Assembly: GCF_002099425.1 (NCBI RefSeq)
Contig: NW_018344185.1
Span: 1,034,001 to 1,098,000 of the forward strand
DNA from: Phascolarctos cinereus
Taxonomy: Eukaryota; Chordata; Mammalia; Diprotodontia; Phascolarctidae
Length of the DNA: 64,000 nt
Reading direction: 5' to 3'
Within the stretch, counting starts at the first letter, position 1, and the number at the start of each line of letters is the position of its first letter. Positions 10,116-21,690 of the stretch are shown piece by piece. The notes under the pieces were generated by a model. The model was not told where the DNA came from, did no database searches, and saw only the letters and a list, made by a program, of their open reading frames with translations. Made by a program: the position numbers and the translations under genes.

Positions 10116-10990
10116 GCACCCCTACCCTTCAACATATGGTTCCCTGACCAGGAAAACTGCCTAACCTCAAGTCCTTCTCCAGCCAAGACTCCCCCTCTCT
10201 CCTTATACCTTTCTTGCCCTGCAGCTGGGGTCACTCTCCAAGCACCTAGGAAGGCTTGGAAGTGCTTTTTGGGCCTGACATTCTCAGGGTCCATTTAGAT
10301 CAGATAGTTATGAGGCCATCTCACACTCAGCCTGACACTCTCAGGTTCTAGGTCCAGTGGTTTGATCTGAGACCATGGACCTGGGCATACCTTCTGCATC
10401 ATAGAGAATGAGGACAGATGCCCTATCCAGGAGTATATGAACAATTCTGTCAAGTCTCTCAATTCTCTGGGGCACTAGAGAATTGGCAAATCTGCAGGTG
10501 CCTTTTTTTTGTTTGTTTCTTGAGGCTTAATCCCTTCCCTCTATACTCCTGGATCCTCCTTCAAAGAGGGACTCTCTCAGGGCAGCTAAGTGGCACAGTG
10601 GATAGAGCACCAGCCCTGAAGTCAGGAGGACCTTAGTTCAAATCCAGCCTCAGACCAAACACTTGACACTTACTAGCTGCGTGACCCTGGGCAAGTCACT
10701 TAACCCCAGTTGCCAAACCCCCCCCCAAAACAAAACAAACAAAAAAAAAACCAAAGAGGGAATGTCTGTCCCCATGCCTGTGCCTACAGGATCACCCTTC
10801 TCTCCCAGCCTCATGGCAACCAAATCCTCACAGCCAGACTCTTCAGACTTTTCCAAGATTTGCCCCTAGGTTAGAACTGGAAAAACCTTGGTCTGCCAGA
10901 CCTTGAAAATGGAAGCTTTGTACCTGGCCTCTGTGATCTAGAAGACCAAGATAAAAAATGTAAAATTTTAAAAAATTCTTAAGATACTTC
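10116..10990 (+). mobile_element. Probable ERV internal leader region (fossil)
   Basis: Directly downstream of LTR A1, GC-richer than its surroundings and unlike any LINE or SINE family in the window. It could be the 5' leader and start of the internal region of the same ERV. I recognise no clear retroviral protein motif, so the assignment rests on position and composition. A SINE interrupts it at 10,580-10,751. Confidence 0.35.
10580..10751 (+). mobile_element. Short CORE-SINE, WSINE1-like
   Basis: tRNA-like pol III promoter: A box TGGCACAGTGG and B box GTTCAAATCC. The CORE region has GTGACCCTGGGCAAGTCACT, then TTAACCCCAGTTGCC, a C-run and an A-rich tail. Flanked by CAAAGAGGGACTCTCT (10,562-10,577) and CAAAGAGGGAATGTCT (10,752-10,767), a 16-bp duplication with two mismatches. 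The A tail points to L1-driven insertion. Confidence 0.9.
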
Positions 10991-12690
10991 TAGAACAGAT
11001 AATAAAGAAATCTTAGATTCTGGAAGCTTTGTGATTGATCATTAAGGAGTTTTGAAACATCTCCTCACAACCCTGGTCACTCCCTTTCCACACTCTCTTC
11101 CCTTGAGTGAAGAGGGTATCTCAGTTCTCGGATTGCAAACAGCTCCGGCTTTTTCTGTTAACACCTCTCATCCCATATCAGACTAGGAGAAGAGAGTTTC
11201 ACCCTCGTCCCCCAACCTTTGAATTCACCATCCCCTTCCTAGTGAAAGGAAAGACAGAGGAGGGGCAGCAGCTACCCTGGCAATGGCCTTGGGTGCTGGG
11301 GCAACCCAGAAAGCATATAAGTATCACCCAGGTTCAGCACATCCTGCTCACCATCACCCCCTATCCCGGTAGCTGTGCGGAGGGTGATGGGCAATATGAG
11401 ATAAAAAGCCAGCCAGTCTCTGAACTTGGGTAAGCCTGCTCTTTTAAAGTTGTGGTTTTAACATGTTAATGATGAGATGCCGACTCTCTGTGTAAAGTAA
11501 TTTGGAAATGCATTCAATAAAACTGAAGTCACCTGACTGGTAATGGGTTGTGTGAAGTTTCAAATTGGTAAACCTTTGCATCAAGCAACTCTTCATAATT
11601 TGGTTGCAGCTAAAACAATTTGGTTATTACTTATGAAAAGCATAAAAATGTTGGTTATTGTTTTAATGCTAAAACATAAAGCTGGTAATTGATCACTACA
11701 TGTGGAAAGAAGGGGATGAGAAGAAAGTCTCATCCAGATTGGTTCTGCCCATTCAAAACAGTCCTTGGCTCTAAAGATAGATAGGGTGGATAGGAAGCCC
11801 CTTCTCTGGGTCTCTGCTGATCCTCTTATTTTGTAAACTTCCTAAAAAGCTTGTTTGGGTTATGGAGTTCCTAAACAATGAACTTGGCTTGCTGAGAATT
11901 TGCAAGTATGTAGAAATGATCTCTGACAATTGGATTTTACACCAGAATAAATTTAAATTTGAGATGTAAATCCTGGAAAAAGTTTCCTAAACTGTGATTA
12001 GTGAAACTTGCTGTTTGAGGTAATAGCTCTCAGGACTATAACTGATTGTGTTTTAAATGATGTAATGGATCATGATAACCCATCAATAATCAAAAGTCAA
12101 TAATCCACCATCTGACAGAAATGCCACAAGCTACTCAGAGAGAATGTGTTACAGGTGGGAGATCTGCACAGGGAAAAGCTGAGGATAATTTTAGCCTCAG
12201 CCTAAGATGGGATCCTCCTGTCTCAGTTTCCCCATTGTGTTCCTTTGAAAAAGAATGTTACCCACCTGGTTTTTCCTGAGTCTGACTATGAGGTGGAATT
12301 GATACTGCATAGTTGGAAAATCCTATCATATTTGGTTTAAAACTTGTTTCTGCTTTACCTTTTATATCAAATTTATATAATCAGATCAAGTGCACAGTGA
12401 AAGATATAAGCATAATGCAAGTGTGTGAGATCTTGCTGTTTTGACCTGAATGTGTAGTCATTCCATATCCCAAATTACTGAAATTAAATCAGAACCATCT
12501 TCAGTTTGGTTTGGGGAACAGATTTACAATACAATCAGTTTTCTTTGAGGGAGGTAACATGTTTGGCTTAAGTATTTTGTTATAATTGAATGATAGACAC
12601 CATGTTGTTGGCTTTCTATCATTTCTGATAATGTTGCCAGAGCTTATGCTACGTGGGTAGTTTGCATGTGTGTGATTATTTGTATTATTG
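10991..12690. other. Long stretch without recognised genes or repeats
   Basis: A 108-codon frame at 11,107-11,433 (starts MKRVSQFSDCK) has no family motif I recognise. It lies in a GC-richer patch that could be further ERV-derived DNA. From 11,450 to 12,690 the sequence is ordinary AT-rich DNA without a recognised signal. Confidence 0.4.
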
Positions 12691-12934
12691 CCCTTTATAA
12701 TATTTTATTTTTTCCAATTACATGCAAAAACATTTTTTTTACATTTAAAAAAATAAGTACTAAATTCTCTCTCTCCCCTCTACCCTCATTGAAAAAGCAA
12801 GCAATATGATGCAGGTTATACAAGTGCAGTTATGCAAAACATTTTCATGAGTCATGTTGTGAAAGAAAAGACAGAACATAAAACCCCAATAAAAACAGAC
12901 TAAAAATCAAAAACAAAAAAGATAACAAATGTGT

Positions 12935-13005
12935 ATACATATATATTTACACATACATAAATATGTATATATATACATATATATATATGTGTGTATATAT
13001 GTATA

Positions 13006-13083
<78 letters not shown>
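12935..13083. repeat. (TA)n microsatellite with TG stretches
   Basis: More than 60 bases of uninterrupted TA, plus mixed TG/TA before it, in the 3' UTR of L1 copy B. Confidence 0.95.
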
Positions 13084-13088
<5 letters not shown>

Positions 13089-13870
13089 TAAAGTATTATT
13101 CAATGATTCCATTAGTTCTTTCTCTGGAGAAGGATAGCATTTTTCATGAGTACTTTGCAATTGTCTTACACCATTGTATTGTTGAGAATAGATAAGTTAT
13201 TCACAGTGGCTCATCAGACAGTGTACAATGTTCTCCTTGTTCTGCTAACTTCAATTTTCATGAGTTCATATAAGTCTTAACAGGTTTTTCTGAAAGCATC
13301 TTGCTCATCATTTCTTATAGCACAATAGCATTCCACCACAATTATATATTCCAACATTGTTCAGTCATTCCCCAATTGATGGGCATCCCCTCAATTTCCA
13401 ATTCTTTGCCATCACAAAAAGAGCTGCTATAAATATTTTTGTAAATTTTTTTTTATCTCTTTGTGATACAGACCTAATGATGGTATTTCTGGGTCAAAGG
13501 GTATGCACAGTTTTATAGCTTTTAGGGAATAGTTCCAAATTGTTCTCCAGAATGGTTGGATCAGTTCACAACTCCTCCAATAGCACATTGATGTTCCAAT
13601 TTTTCCACAGATCTTGCAATATTTATAATTTTTCTTTTCTGTCATAGTAAATAATCTGATCAATGTGTGGTACTATTTCAGAATTATTTTAATTTGCATT
13701 TCTCTAATCAATAGTGATTTTGAGCATTTTCCATATGACTATGGACAGCTTTGATTTCTTTTTCTGAAAATTGCCCATTCATATCCTTTAATGATTTATC
13801 AATCAGAGAATGATTTGTATTCTTATAAATTTGACTCAGTTTTCTACATATTTAAGAAATGAAGCCTTTA

Positions 13871-14025
13871 GGGGCGGCTAGGTGGCGCAGTGGATAGAGC
13901 ACCGGCCCTGAAGTCAGGAGGACCTGAGTTCAAATCCAGCCTCAGACCAAACACATGACACACTTGTGTGACCCTGGGCAAGTCACTTAACCCCTATTGC
14001 CAAAAAAAAAAGAAAAAAGAAAGAA
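13871..14025 (+). mobile_element. Short CORE-SINE, WSINE1-like, inside L1 copy B
   Basis: Head GGGGCGGCTAGGTGGCGCAG, A box TGGCGCAGTGG, B box GTTCAAATCC, CORE GTGACCCTGGGCAAGTCACT and a tail of A with AAAG units. Flanked by AAGAAATGAAGCCTTT (13,854-13,869) and AAGAAATGAGGCCTTT (14,026-14,041), a 16-bp duplication with one mismatch. It looks among the younger SINEs here: the CGs in GGGGCGGC and GGCGCAG are kept. Confidence 0.93.
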
Positions 14026-15601
14026 AAGAAATGAGGCCTTTTTCAGAGAAACATATAAAAAATATTCCTCATTTTCTGCTTTCCTTCTAATCTTGGCAGG
14101 ATTAGTTTTGTTTTTGCAAAACCTTTTTAATTTAATGCAGCCAAATAAATCTTTTATATCCCATAATATAATGCTCTTTATCTCTTGTTTGGCCATAAAT
14201 TCTTCCCTTACTCAAAGATCTGACAGATAAATTATTTCATGTTCCCCTAATTTGCTTATAGTATCACACTTTATATCTAAATCATGTAATCCATTCCATT
14301 ATCCATTTCCATTTTATGGAAGAGTTCATCCCATTCATAATTATGATTTTTAGCTTTTTTCACTTTCCACTTTTTTTCCCATTTATCCTTTTCTCTGTCT
14401 CTCTCTGTCTCTCTGTCTCTGTCTCTTTCTCTCTCTCCTTTCACCCTGTTTATCCTCAAAAGTGTTTTGCCTCTAACCACTGTCTCCCCTAGTCTGCCTT
14501 CCCTTCTGTTACTCCTCCCTTCTCCTATCCCTTCTTCCTTCTTTACAGTAGGGTAAGACAGATTTTTATATGCAACTGACGGTAAATGTTATTCCCTATC
14601 TGAGATACTTCTGATGAGAATAAGGGTCAAGCATTGACTACAATCCCACCTTCTTCCCTTCCACTATGAAAGCTCTTTCATATTTTTTTTATGTGAGATA
14701 ATTTATCCTATTCTACTTCTCTCTTCCACTTTCTCTAGTTGTATCCCTCTTTCTCAACCTTTAATTTTATTTTTATATGATCCCATCATAATCAACTAAT
14801 AGCTATGCTCTCTGTTTATGTATACTCCTTCTAATTGACCTAATAATGATAAAGTTCTGAGGAGTGACAAGTGTCATCTTCCAAGTAGGAATGTAAACAG
14901 TTTAATCTTATTGAATTCCTTAGGATTTTTCTTTCCTGTTTACCTTTTTACATTTCTCTTGTATTTGAAAGTCAAATTTTCTATTCAGCTATGATCTTTT
15001 CCTCCCAAATGCTTGAAAGTCCTTTATTTCATTAAATATTCATTTCTCGCCTGAAGGATTATACTTTGTTGCATAAGTTATTCTTGGTTGTAATGCTAGC
15101 TCCTTTGCCTTCCAGAATACCATATTCCAAGGCCTCTGATTATTTAATGTAGAAGCTGCTAAATCTTGTGTCACCCTGACTAGCTCTGTGATATTCGATT
15201 TTTTTTTCCTTTCTGACTTTTGAAATATTTTTCTCCTTGATTTAGGAGATCTAGAATTTGACTATAATGTTCCTGGGAGTTTTCTTTTTCGGGATCCCTT
15301 TTAGAAGGTTATTGGTAGATTCTTTCAATTTCTTTTTTACATTCTACTTCTTGACTATCAGGACAATTTTCCTTAATAATTTCTTGAAAGATGTTGTCTA
15401 AGCACTTTTTTTGATCATGGCTTTCAGGTAGTTCAATAATTGTTAAATTAAATTTTCTCAATCTATTTTCCAGGTTAGTTGGTTTTCCATTTCACATTAT
15501 ATATTTTTTTTCATTCTTTTGATTTTGTTTTATTGTTTCTTGTTGTCTCATGGAGTCATTAGCTTCCTTTACCCAACTCTAATTTTTAAGAAATTATTTT
15601 C

Positions 15602-15720
15602 CTTGAGGACTACTGAACTAAATGGTGTATACAATGTCAGATACGACATATTGTATGGGAAATTACTATGATGTAATGACAAATGACATCAATAAAATAT
15701 ATTTTAAAAATATATAAAAA
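15602..15720 (+). mobile_element. Unidentified ~119-bp retroposed insertion
   Basis: Breaks the ORF1 of L1 copy B. The flanks AAGAAATTATTTTC at 15,588-15,601 and 15,721-15,734 are a perfect 14-bp duplication. The insert has an AATAAA signal at 15,691-15,696 and ends in an A-rich tail, so it was copied from a polyadenylated RNA on the plus strand. It contains no recognised SINE head, tRNA boxes, LINE tail or protein motif. Most likely the 3' end of a host mRNA (a 5'-truncated processed pseudogene) or an unknown short element. Confidence 0.7.
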
Positions 15721-16125
15721 AAGAAATTATTTTCTTCATTGAGTACCTCCTTTTACATTTGGCCAATTCTACTTTTTGTGGAGTTCTAATTTTCAGTGGA
15801 TTTTTGGATTTTTGTGCCTCATACCTTTGTCTTACTCTGTTTTTCAAGGTGTTATTTTCTTCAGCATTTTTTGTGCTTCCTTTACCAAGCTGTTAACTCT
15901 TTTTTCATTATTTTCTTCCATTACTGTCATTTCTTTCCCCAATTTTTCCTCTACCTCTCATAATTGATTTAAAAAAAAAACCTTTTTAAACTCTTTCAGA
16001 AATTCTTTATGGGCCTGACATCCATTCCCACATTTCTTTGGGACTCTAAAAGTAGCTGTTTTGACACTGCTATCTTCCTCTGACTTTGGGTTTTGATCTT
16101 CCCTGTCACCATAGTAACTTTCTTT

Positions 16126-17957
16126 CTTTAATTATTAATCTATTGTTTACTTTTCAACATTAACTTACATAAGCTTTTGAGTTTTAAATTTTATCTTCCC
16201 CCCTCCCCAAGATGGTATGCAATCTGACATGGGCTTTACATAGACATTCTTATTAAACATATTTTCACATTAGTCATGCTAAGTCTATCAAAGTTAGACA
16301 TTGCACAACGTGGCTGTTACTGTGTACAATATTCTTCTGGTTCTGCTCATTTTACTCAGCATCAGTCCATACAAGTCTTTCCAGGTTTTTCTGAAGTCAC
16401 CCTGTTCATCATTTCTTATAGCAAAATAGTATTCCATCACATTCATATACCACAACTTGTTCAGCCATTCCCCAATTGATGATCATCCCCTCAATTTCTA
16501 ATTCTTTGCCACTACAGAAAGAGCTGCTAAAAATATTTTTGTTCATGTGGGTCCTTTTCCCATTTTTAACATCTCTTTGGGATACAGCCCTAGAAGTGCT
16601 ATTGCTGGGTCAAAGAGTATGCACAATTTTATAGCTCTTTGAGCATAGCTCCAAATTGCTCTCCAAAATAGTTGGATCATTTCACAACTCCACCAACAAT
16701 GCATTAATGTTCCAGTATTCCCATATCTTCTCCAACATTTATCAATTTCCTGTTTTGTCACGTTAGTCAATCTGATAGGTGTGATATGGTACCTCACAGT
16801 TGTTTTGATTTGCATTTCTCTAATCAATAGTGATTTAGTGACTATAGATGGCTTTAGTTTCTTCGCCTGAAAACTCCCTGTTCAAATCCTTTGAATATTT
16901 ATCAACTGGTGAATGACTTGTATTCTTACAAATTTGACTCCAATAGCTATATATTTTAGAAATGAGGCCCTTATCAGAGACACTGGCTGTAAAAATTCTT
17001 TCCCAGTTTTCTGCTTCCCTCCAACCAACCCTCCTTGGGTGCATTGGCTTTGTTTGTGCAAAAAATTTTCAATTTAATGTAATCAAAGTTATCCATTTTG
17101 CATTGCATAATGTTCCCATCTCTTGTTTGATCATAAATTCTTCTATTCTCCATAAATCTGACAGGTAAACTATTCCTTGCTCTCCCAGTTTGCTTATTGT
17201 ATCAGTCTTTATATTTAAATTGCGTACACATTTTGACTTTACTTGGTATATGATCTAAGATTTTGGTCTATGCCTAGTTTTTAACCATACTATTTTCCAG
17301 TTTTCCTAGCAGTTTTTGTCAAATAGTGAGTTCTTATTACAGATGCTGGAGTCTTTGGGTTTATCATACAATAGATTACTATAGTCATTAATTTACTGTG
17401 CTTGTGTATCTAACTTATTCCACTGATACATCATTCTATTTCTTAACCAGTACCAAATTGTTTTTTTTTTGTTTGCTGTTTTATAATACAATATAAGATC
17501 TTTTATGGCTAGGCCACCTTCCCTAGCATTTCTTTTCATTAGTTCCTTTGATATCGTGGACCTTTTGTTCTTCCAAATGAATCTTATAATTTTTTCTAGA
17601 TGTATATAATACATTTTTAGTAGTTTGATAGGTACTGAATAAGTAAATTAGCTTAGGTAGAATTGTCCTTTTTATTATATTAGCTCATCCTACCCATGAG
17701 CAACTGACATTTTTTCCATTTATTTAGATCTGACTTTATTTGTGTGAAAAGTGTTTTGTAATTGTGTTCATATAGTTCCTGGGTTTGTCTTGACAGGTAG
17801 ACTTCTAAATATTTTATAATGTCTACAGTAACTATAAATGGAATTTCTCTTTCTATTTCTTGCTGTTGGGCTTTGTTGGTAATGTATAGAAATGCCAATG
17901 ATTTCTGTGGTTTTATTTTATAGCCTGCAACTTTGCTAAAGTTGTTTATTATTTCTA
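16126..17957 (-). mobile_element. L1 copy C, 5'-truncated
   Basis: On the minus strand: starts in the RT domain at about 17,957 (NNFSKVAGYKIKPQKSLAFL, then LSRQTQELYEHNYKTLFTQI), continues through IWYWLRNRMMYQWNKLDTQA, the SDKGLISKIYSYWSQICKNT block and the C-terminal region with TGTLMHCWWSCEMIQLFWRA and FDPAIALLGLYPKE, then 3' UTR and a T-run (A tail) near 16,126-16,150. Several long frames remain open, for example 69-109 codons, so it is less decayed than copy A, but the protein is interrupted and lacks the endonuclease. Its 5' end abuts an ERV LTR at 17,958. Confidence 0.93.
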
Positions 17958-18412
17958 GACCCCAAAAAAGAAAAAAATGGACTTTCCCACATGGACAAAT
18001 CTCTCCCATTCCCCTGAGGATATAATCCCATCAAATGGCCTTTCATTGTGGCTACTGCCCAATCTCCCAATTGCCTGTTATCCTTAACCTAGCCTAGCCC
18101 TCCATTGTCTTACCTCCCTATGGCCACTTCCCACCCTTAATTCTATCTAGGTTCCATTCTCCCTTGTCCCTGTGGTCCAGGTCCCTGGAGTTCTATTACC
18201 TCACTTTCTCTTCAGACTACTTGGCCACTCCTAGATTCCTCCCAGTCTTTCTGTTTATAATGTCCATCTTGTCTCCATTAAGGTGCTCAGATTCTTAAAA
18301 TCTAGCCACATACTCAGATTCTTATGATCTAGCCAATAGCTCACTAATGTTCAGACTCCTTAAGAATCTTCCCATTATGGTGGATGTTGTAATAAACCTT
18401 GTCTTTGGCTGA
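17958..18412 (+). mobile_element. ERV LTR fossil, family A copy 2 (partial)
   Basis: Aligns with the reverse complement of 37,265-37,856 from near its 5' end (GGACTTTCCCACATGG) through TTACCTCCCTATGGC, TTGGCCACTCCTAGATTCCT and ATTAAGGTGCTCAGATTCTT to the AATAAA signal near 18,392 and CTTGTCTTTGGCTG. It stops there, just after the expected polyadenylation point, and is followed by an A run. A fossil; no adjoining internal region. Confidence 0.75.
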
Positions 18413-18494
18413 AAAAAAAAAAGAAACATAAGTTCCCTATGGCCAGAAAATATTTTTGATTTTGCTTTTTGTTGTTATTGGTTTCTTTTAGCCC

Positions 18495-18545
18495 TACACC
18501 TTGTTCATAGCAGACAAGTAATAAATGCTGAATGAATTAAAATGG
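18495..18545 (+). repeat. L2 3' end scrap
   Basis: ATAGCAGACAAGTAATAAAT followed by GCTGAATGAAT resembles the L2/MIR end CACATAGTAGGCGCTTAATAAATG. Very short. Confidence 0.5.
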
Positions 18546-20434
18546 ATTGGAAGGTGCCAAATGAATGATAGAATGACCTCCCTCCATATGCCACCTACCC
18601 TTCATACCTCAGGGTCTCTGTCTTCCACTTCCCAACTTGTGAATGTTTTGTTGCTTTTTGTCCACAAGTGCAAAAATTCCTACTTGTGATTCTTCCATGG
18701 CAGGTGGAGTGCTGTGTTCATATAACAAAATTTACTCATGATCTCATATATTAATAGTTCCTGAATAAAGGAAACTATGGCCAAGGATAATGTCATCTGT
18801 GGAAAGTGGCTAATGACATTTAAATGTTTTCCCAACAAAGCAAAAGTAACAAGAAGGGACTGAATAGCATCAACTTGAGTTCACCAACAAATAGAAATGA
18901 GGGTATTTTTCAGTTGGAAAGCATGTGCTTGCAAAGGAAGAGTAAGCTAACACAAAATCAGTCTTGCAACTCATCTATGATCCAAAAGATAAATAATGCA
19001 GAGAATTCATTGTTCCCCATTCTGTGCCTAGACTCTAATGATCCCTTCTGATACATTACCCATGTTTATCTGGAGATAGCATTTTCTTGTGTAGCCCTTA
19101 GTCATTGATTTTTGAGTCATTAGAGTAAGCACTATTGTTTTGCTGGGTGCAACTGTAAATTATATACAATTTGGTGAAATGTAAGCCTTTTCAGTCTTTC
19201 TCTGATCTTATACTTAGAAACACCTTCAGAGAAAATTCCTTTGAGTGAACTTTTGATTCACAGGGAGAAGCAAAATATTTAGCACTTTTATGACACATGT
19301 AAAATCCTAAACCTCATCTTTTTTAATATCTTTGCTTTTTTTTGAAAAGTGATAATTCAAAGAATAAGGTTACATCTTCTTTGGCATTTTCAAGACTTAG
19401 ACAATGTCACTTGTGGCATATTATTATTATGTCACAGGAAAGAAAAAGATTAAAATGGAGGTTATTTAGTAGTTTTCAGAAAGGAGGTTTCTTGCTTTGC
19501 TTAACCTAAGAATTTAGAAAACACTAGTATTTGATAATAAGACATTTTCTGTTGTTGTTCTATAATGAAACTCTTAATAAAGATGGGAGAGTGGTGTGTG
19601 AAGATGTTGAAATCAACCTAGTGAAGCTGTTTTCAGCATTTGCCCAAATTGGTTCCAGCAAATATAGTTACCCTTTCAAGCAACAAGATGTGCAAATGAG
19701 ATTGTGCTGGAATGCCAACTGCTTTGCATCTAACTGTTAGAACTTTCTGAGATTTGTGTCTCTAGAGTTTCCTTTGTTTCTAGGCCAAAAACAAAAAGGC
19801 ATACTACTTTTAAGGCATGCAAATTTCTTGCTTTGCAGGCTCAAAATAACAGCTGAAATCTCAAGAACCAACTGGTTCTGTCTTTGAAAACCAAAAGTGT
19901 TCAGATTATTTTATCTGTATGACAGTAAGACATCTAGAAATAAATAAATTTAGCTGATTTCTTTTGAGCAAAATTAGGCCATCAAACAATTCTTCTGAAC
20001 AGGTTGCCCTTTTCTTTTGGAAAGTTCACATGTTCTTGGGAAGTTAATGATGGCAACAATCAAGTAATTAGCTCACTGCCATGTTCCGATGCTGATTGGG
20101 ATAGTTGTTGAAGTTGCTGGCACATTGTCAATCCAAGGCAATTTTTCTTAAAAATATGAAAAGCTTTTAGAAATACCCAGACACATACAGCTGGGTGTAC
20201 AAAGAAAATTTGACCCTGACCCCCTATTTCTTCTGAGTCATCAGATTACTACCCTTAATTTAAAAAAAAAAAAAGATACTAGTTGTGTAATGGATGGTAG
20301 TTTCCAGAAATGTTTTGAGTCTATATTGAATGACTATTTTGAATCTATATTGATGGAGAATTCCTCAGTATAACCTTTTTGAAGTCACCAAATAGGTTTC
20401 TGTTACCCTATTCTCCTTTCCTCCCCAGTCCCAG
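18546..20434. other. Repeat-poor unique DNA
   Basis: Nearly 1.9 kb with no recognised repeat except an A run near 20,261. Short frames at 18,824-19,051 and 19,531-19,740 show no family motif. Such blocks in otherwise repeat-dense DNA can hold conserved non-coding elements, but nothing here proves it. Confidence 0.45.
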
Positions 20435-21275
20435 TTGTGAACTTGATATAGCTAAAGGACAGACTGACCAAATCACTTCTCTGTTTAAAAAATGTCAGCA
20501 GCTTCCTATTATTTCCAGAATGAAATATAGCCTCCTCTCCTCTCTTTGGCATTTAAAACCCTCCACAACATTGTTCCAACTTATCTTTTCAGACTTCATT
20601 CACATTAATCTATTCATTAAATAAAGATTTTAATCAAGCTAGCCTATTTGTTGTTTTATATCCTGACATTCCATTTTTTTTCTCCTCTCTATTGTACAGG
20701 CCTGAATGCTACCTCTCACTATCACTTTCTGTAATACCTACAAAGATGTGCTGGTGAATGTTTAACTACTGACTCTTCAATTGAAAAAAAATAACACACC
20801 CATGATTCCTTTTAAGTTTAATCTGAATTACTAATATTTTTCTCCATACCTTTCTTAAATTTAGATAATCAACAAAACATAAAATCAAGACCTGATTTCC
20901 ATGGTGTGAATGCTCACACTGAAAATCTAAAAATGGTTCTCAAGAGCCTGGAACACTGGTTGTCAAATACCCCTGGGCATAGCTCTATTCAAGATTCATC
21001 TCTAATCTACTTCCTAAAAGACAGCTTCATGGACTGAATCATTTGTTAGCTCTTCCTAACTTAACTCAGCCCTGCCATAATTATTTTGTATTAATTGGTA
21101 TTTACTGCTATGGGTATTTAACACTCTTCCTTCCTGTGTTCCTCACCAAGAATGTAAGTTACATGAAGGGAGGGACTGTTTATTTTTATCTTTCAATTCT
21201 TAGAATCTCACATGTTGACTAGCATAAAGTAGGTGTTTAATAAGTATTTCTTGAATTTAACTGAATTGAAAATGA
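20435..21275 (+). repeat. L2 LINE fragment (ORF2 C-terminus and 3' UTR)
   Basis: CAGCAGCTTCCTATTATTTC, then TTGGCATTTAAAACCCTCCA match the end of the L2 ORF2. GAATGTAAGTTACATGAAGG, GGGACTGTTTATTTTTATCT, and TAAAGTAGGTGTTTAATAAG match the 3' UTR. Gaps and divergence show great age. Confidence 0.75.
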
Positions 21276-21334
21276 ACGACAAAAGCAGCTCAGGGACATC
21301 CTAACTGCAGCTACCTCATTGATTCTAATTTAAT

Positions 21335-21362
21335 TTCTAAAACATTTATTAAGAATTTTCTT
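21335..21362 (-). repeat. Left half of an L2-like tail split by a 3.3-kb insertion
   Basis: AAAACATTTATTAAGAATTT then TCTT. The matching continuation, GTGCAGGTCTCTGTGCTAGA, is found at 24,638, after the L1 tail and HAL1-like element. ATTTTCTT is present at both sides (21,355-21,362 and 24,629-24,636). Confidence 0.6.
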
Positions 21363-21690
21363 TGGGAGGCCTCATGGTGGAAAATGCTATCCACATCCAA
21401 AGAAAGAACTATGGATTTTGAATGCAGATTGAAGCATTCTATTTACTATTTTTTTTCTTCTGTTAAGCTTTGTTTCCTCTTTCTGTTGGTTCCTCCTATT
21501 GGTTCTAATTCTTCCTTACAACATCACTAATGTGAAAATATGTTTAATAGGAATGTATATGTGTAGCCCATATCAGATTGTGTGCCATCTTGGCAAGGGT
21601 ATTGGAGAGGAAGGGGGAGAAAAATTTTAAACCCAAAAGAATATGGAAGTGATTGTTGATAAATCAAAATAAATTAATTTGAAAAAAAAA
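21363..21690 (+). mobile_element. L1 3' end, 5'-truncated
   Basis: Late ORF2/3' UTR: CTCATGGTGGAAAATGCTAT, GGATTTTGAATGCAGATTGA, GTTTAATAGGAATGTATATG, then GGAAGTGATTGTTGATAAAT and an A run. Same tail type as the piece at 9607-10,026. The HAL1-like element starts directly at or in its A tail. Confidence 0.85.

Larger units (their letters stand above)
12695..16125 (-). mobile_element. L1 copy B, large internal ORF2 deletion
   Basis: Read on the minus strand: ORF1 from about 16,120 down to 14,900 (the KITMVTGKIKTQSQRK-like start region near 16,080-16,130, then a coiled coil, then RRM/CTD remnants); the inter-ORF spacer with a (CT)n run, 14,393-14,438; the very start of ORF2 near 14,290-14,340; then an abrupt jump near 14,285 into the ORF2 C-terminal third (14,280-13,430), where the block IGTSMCYWRSCELIQPFWRT matches the C-terminal domain of other copies; then 3' UTR to 12,695. 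Most of the endonuclease and the whole RT are absent. Interrupted by a TA repeat (12,935-13,083), a SINE (13,871-14,025) and a small retroposon (15,602-15,720). Stops throughout. Confidence 0.85.

Noticed and set aside
11107-11433. 108-codon open frame in a GC-richer patch
   Set aside because: No recognisable domain; may be ERV-derived or chance. Left as unassigned DNA.
13871-13950. SINE head considered as a functional tRNA gene
   Set aside because: A and B boxes are present, but the head continues into a CORE and A tail, has no tRNA cloverleaf end, and is flanked by a target duplication.
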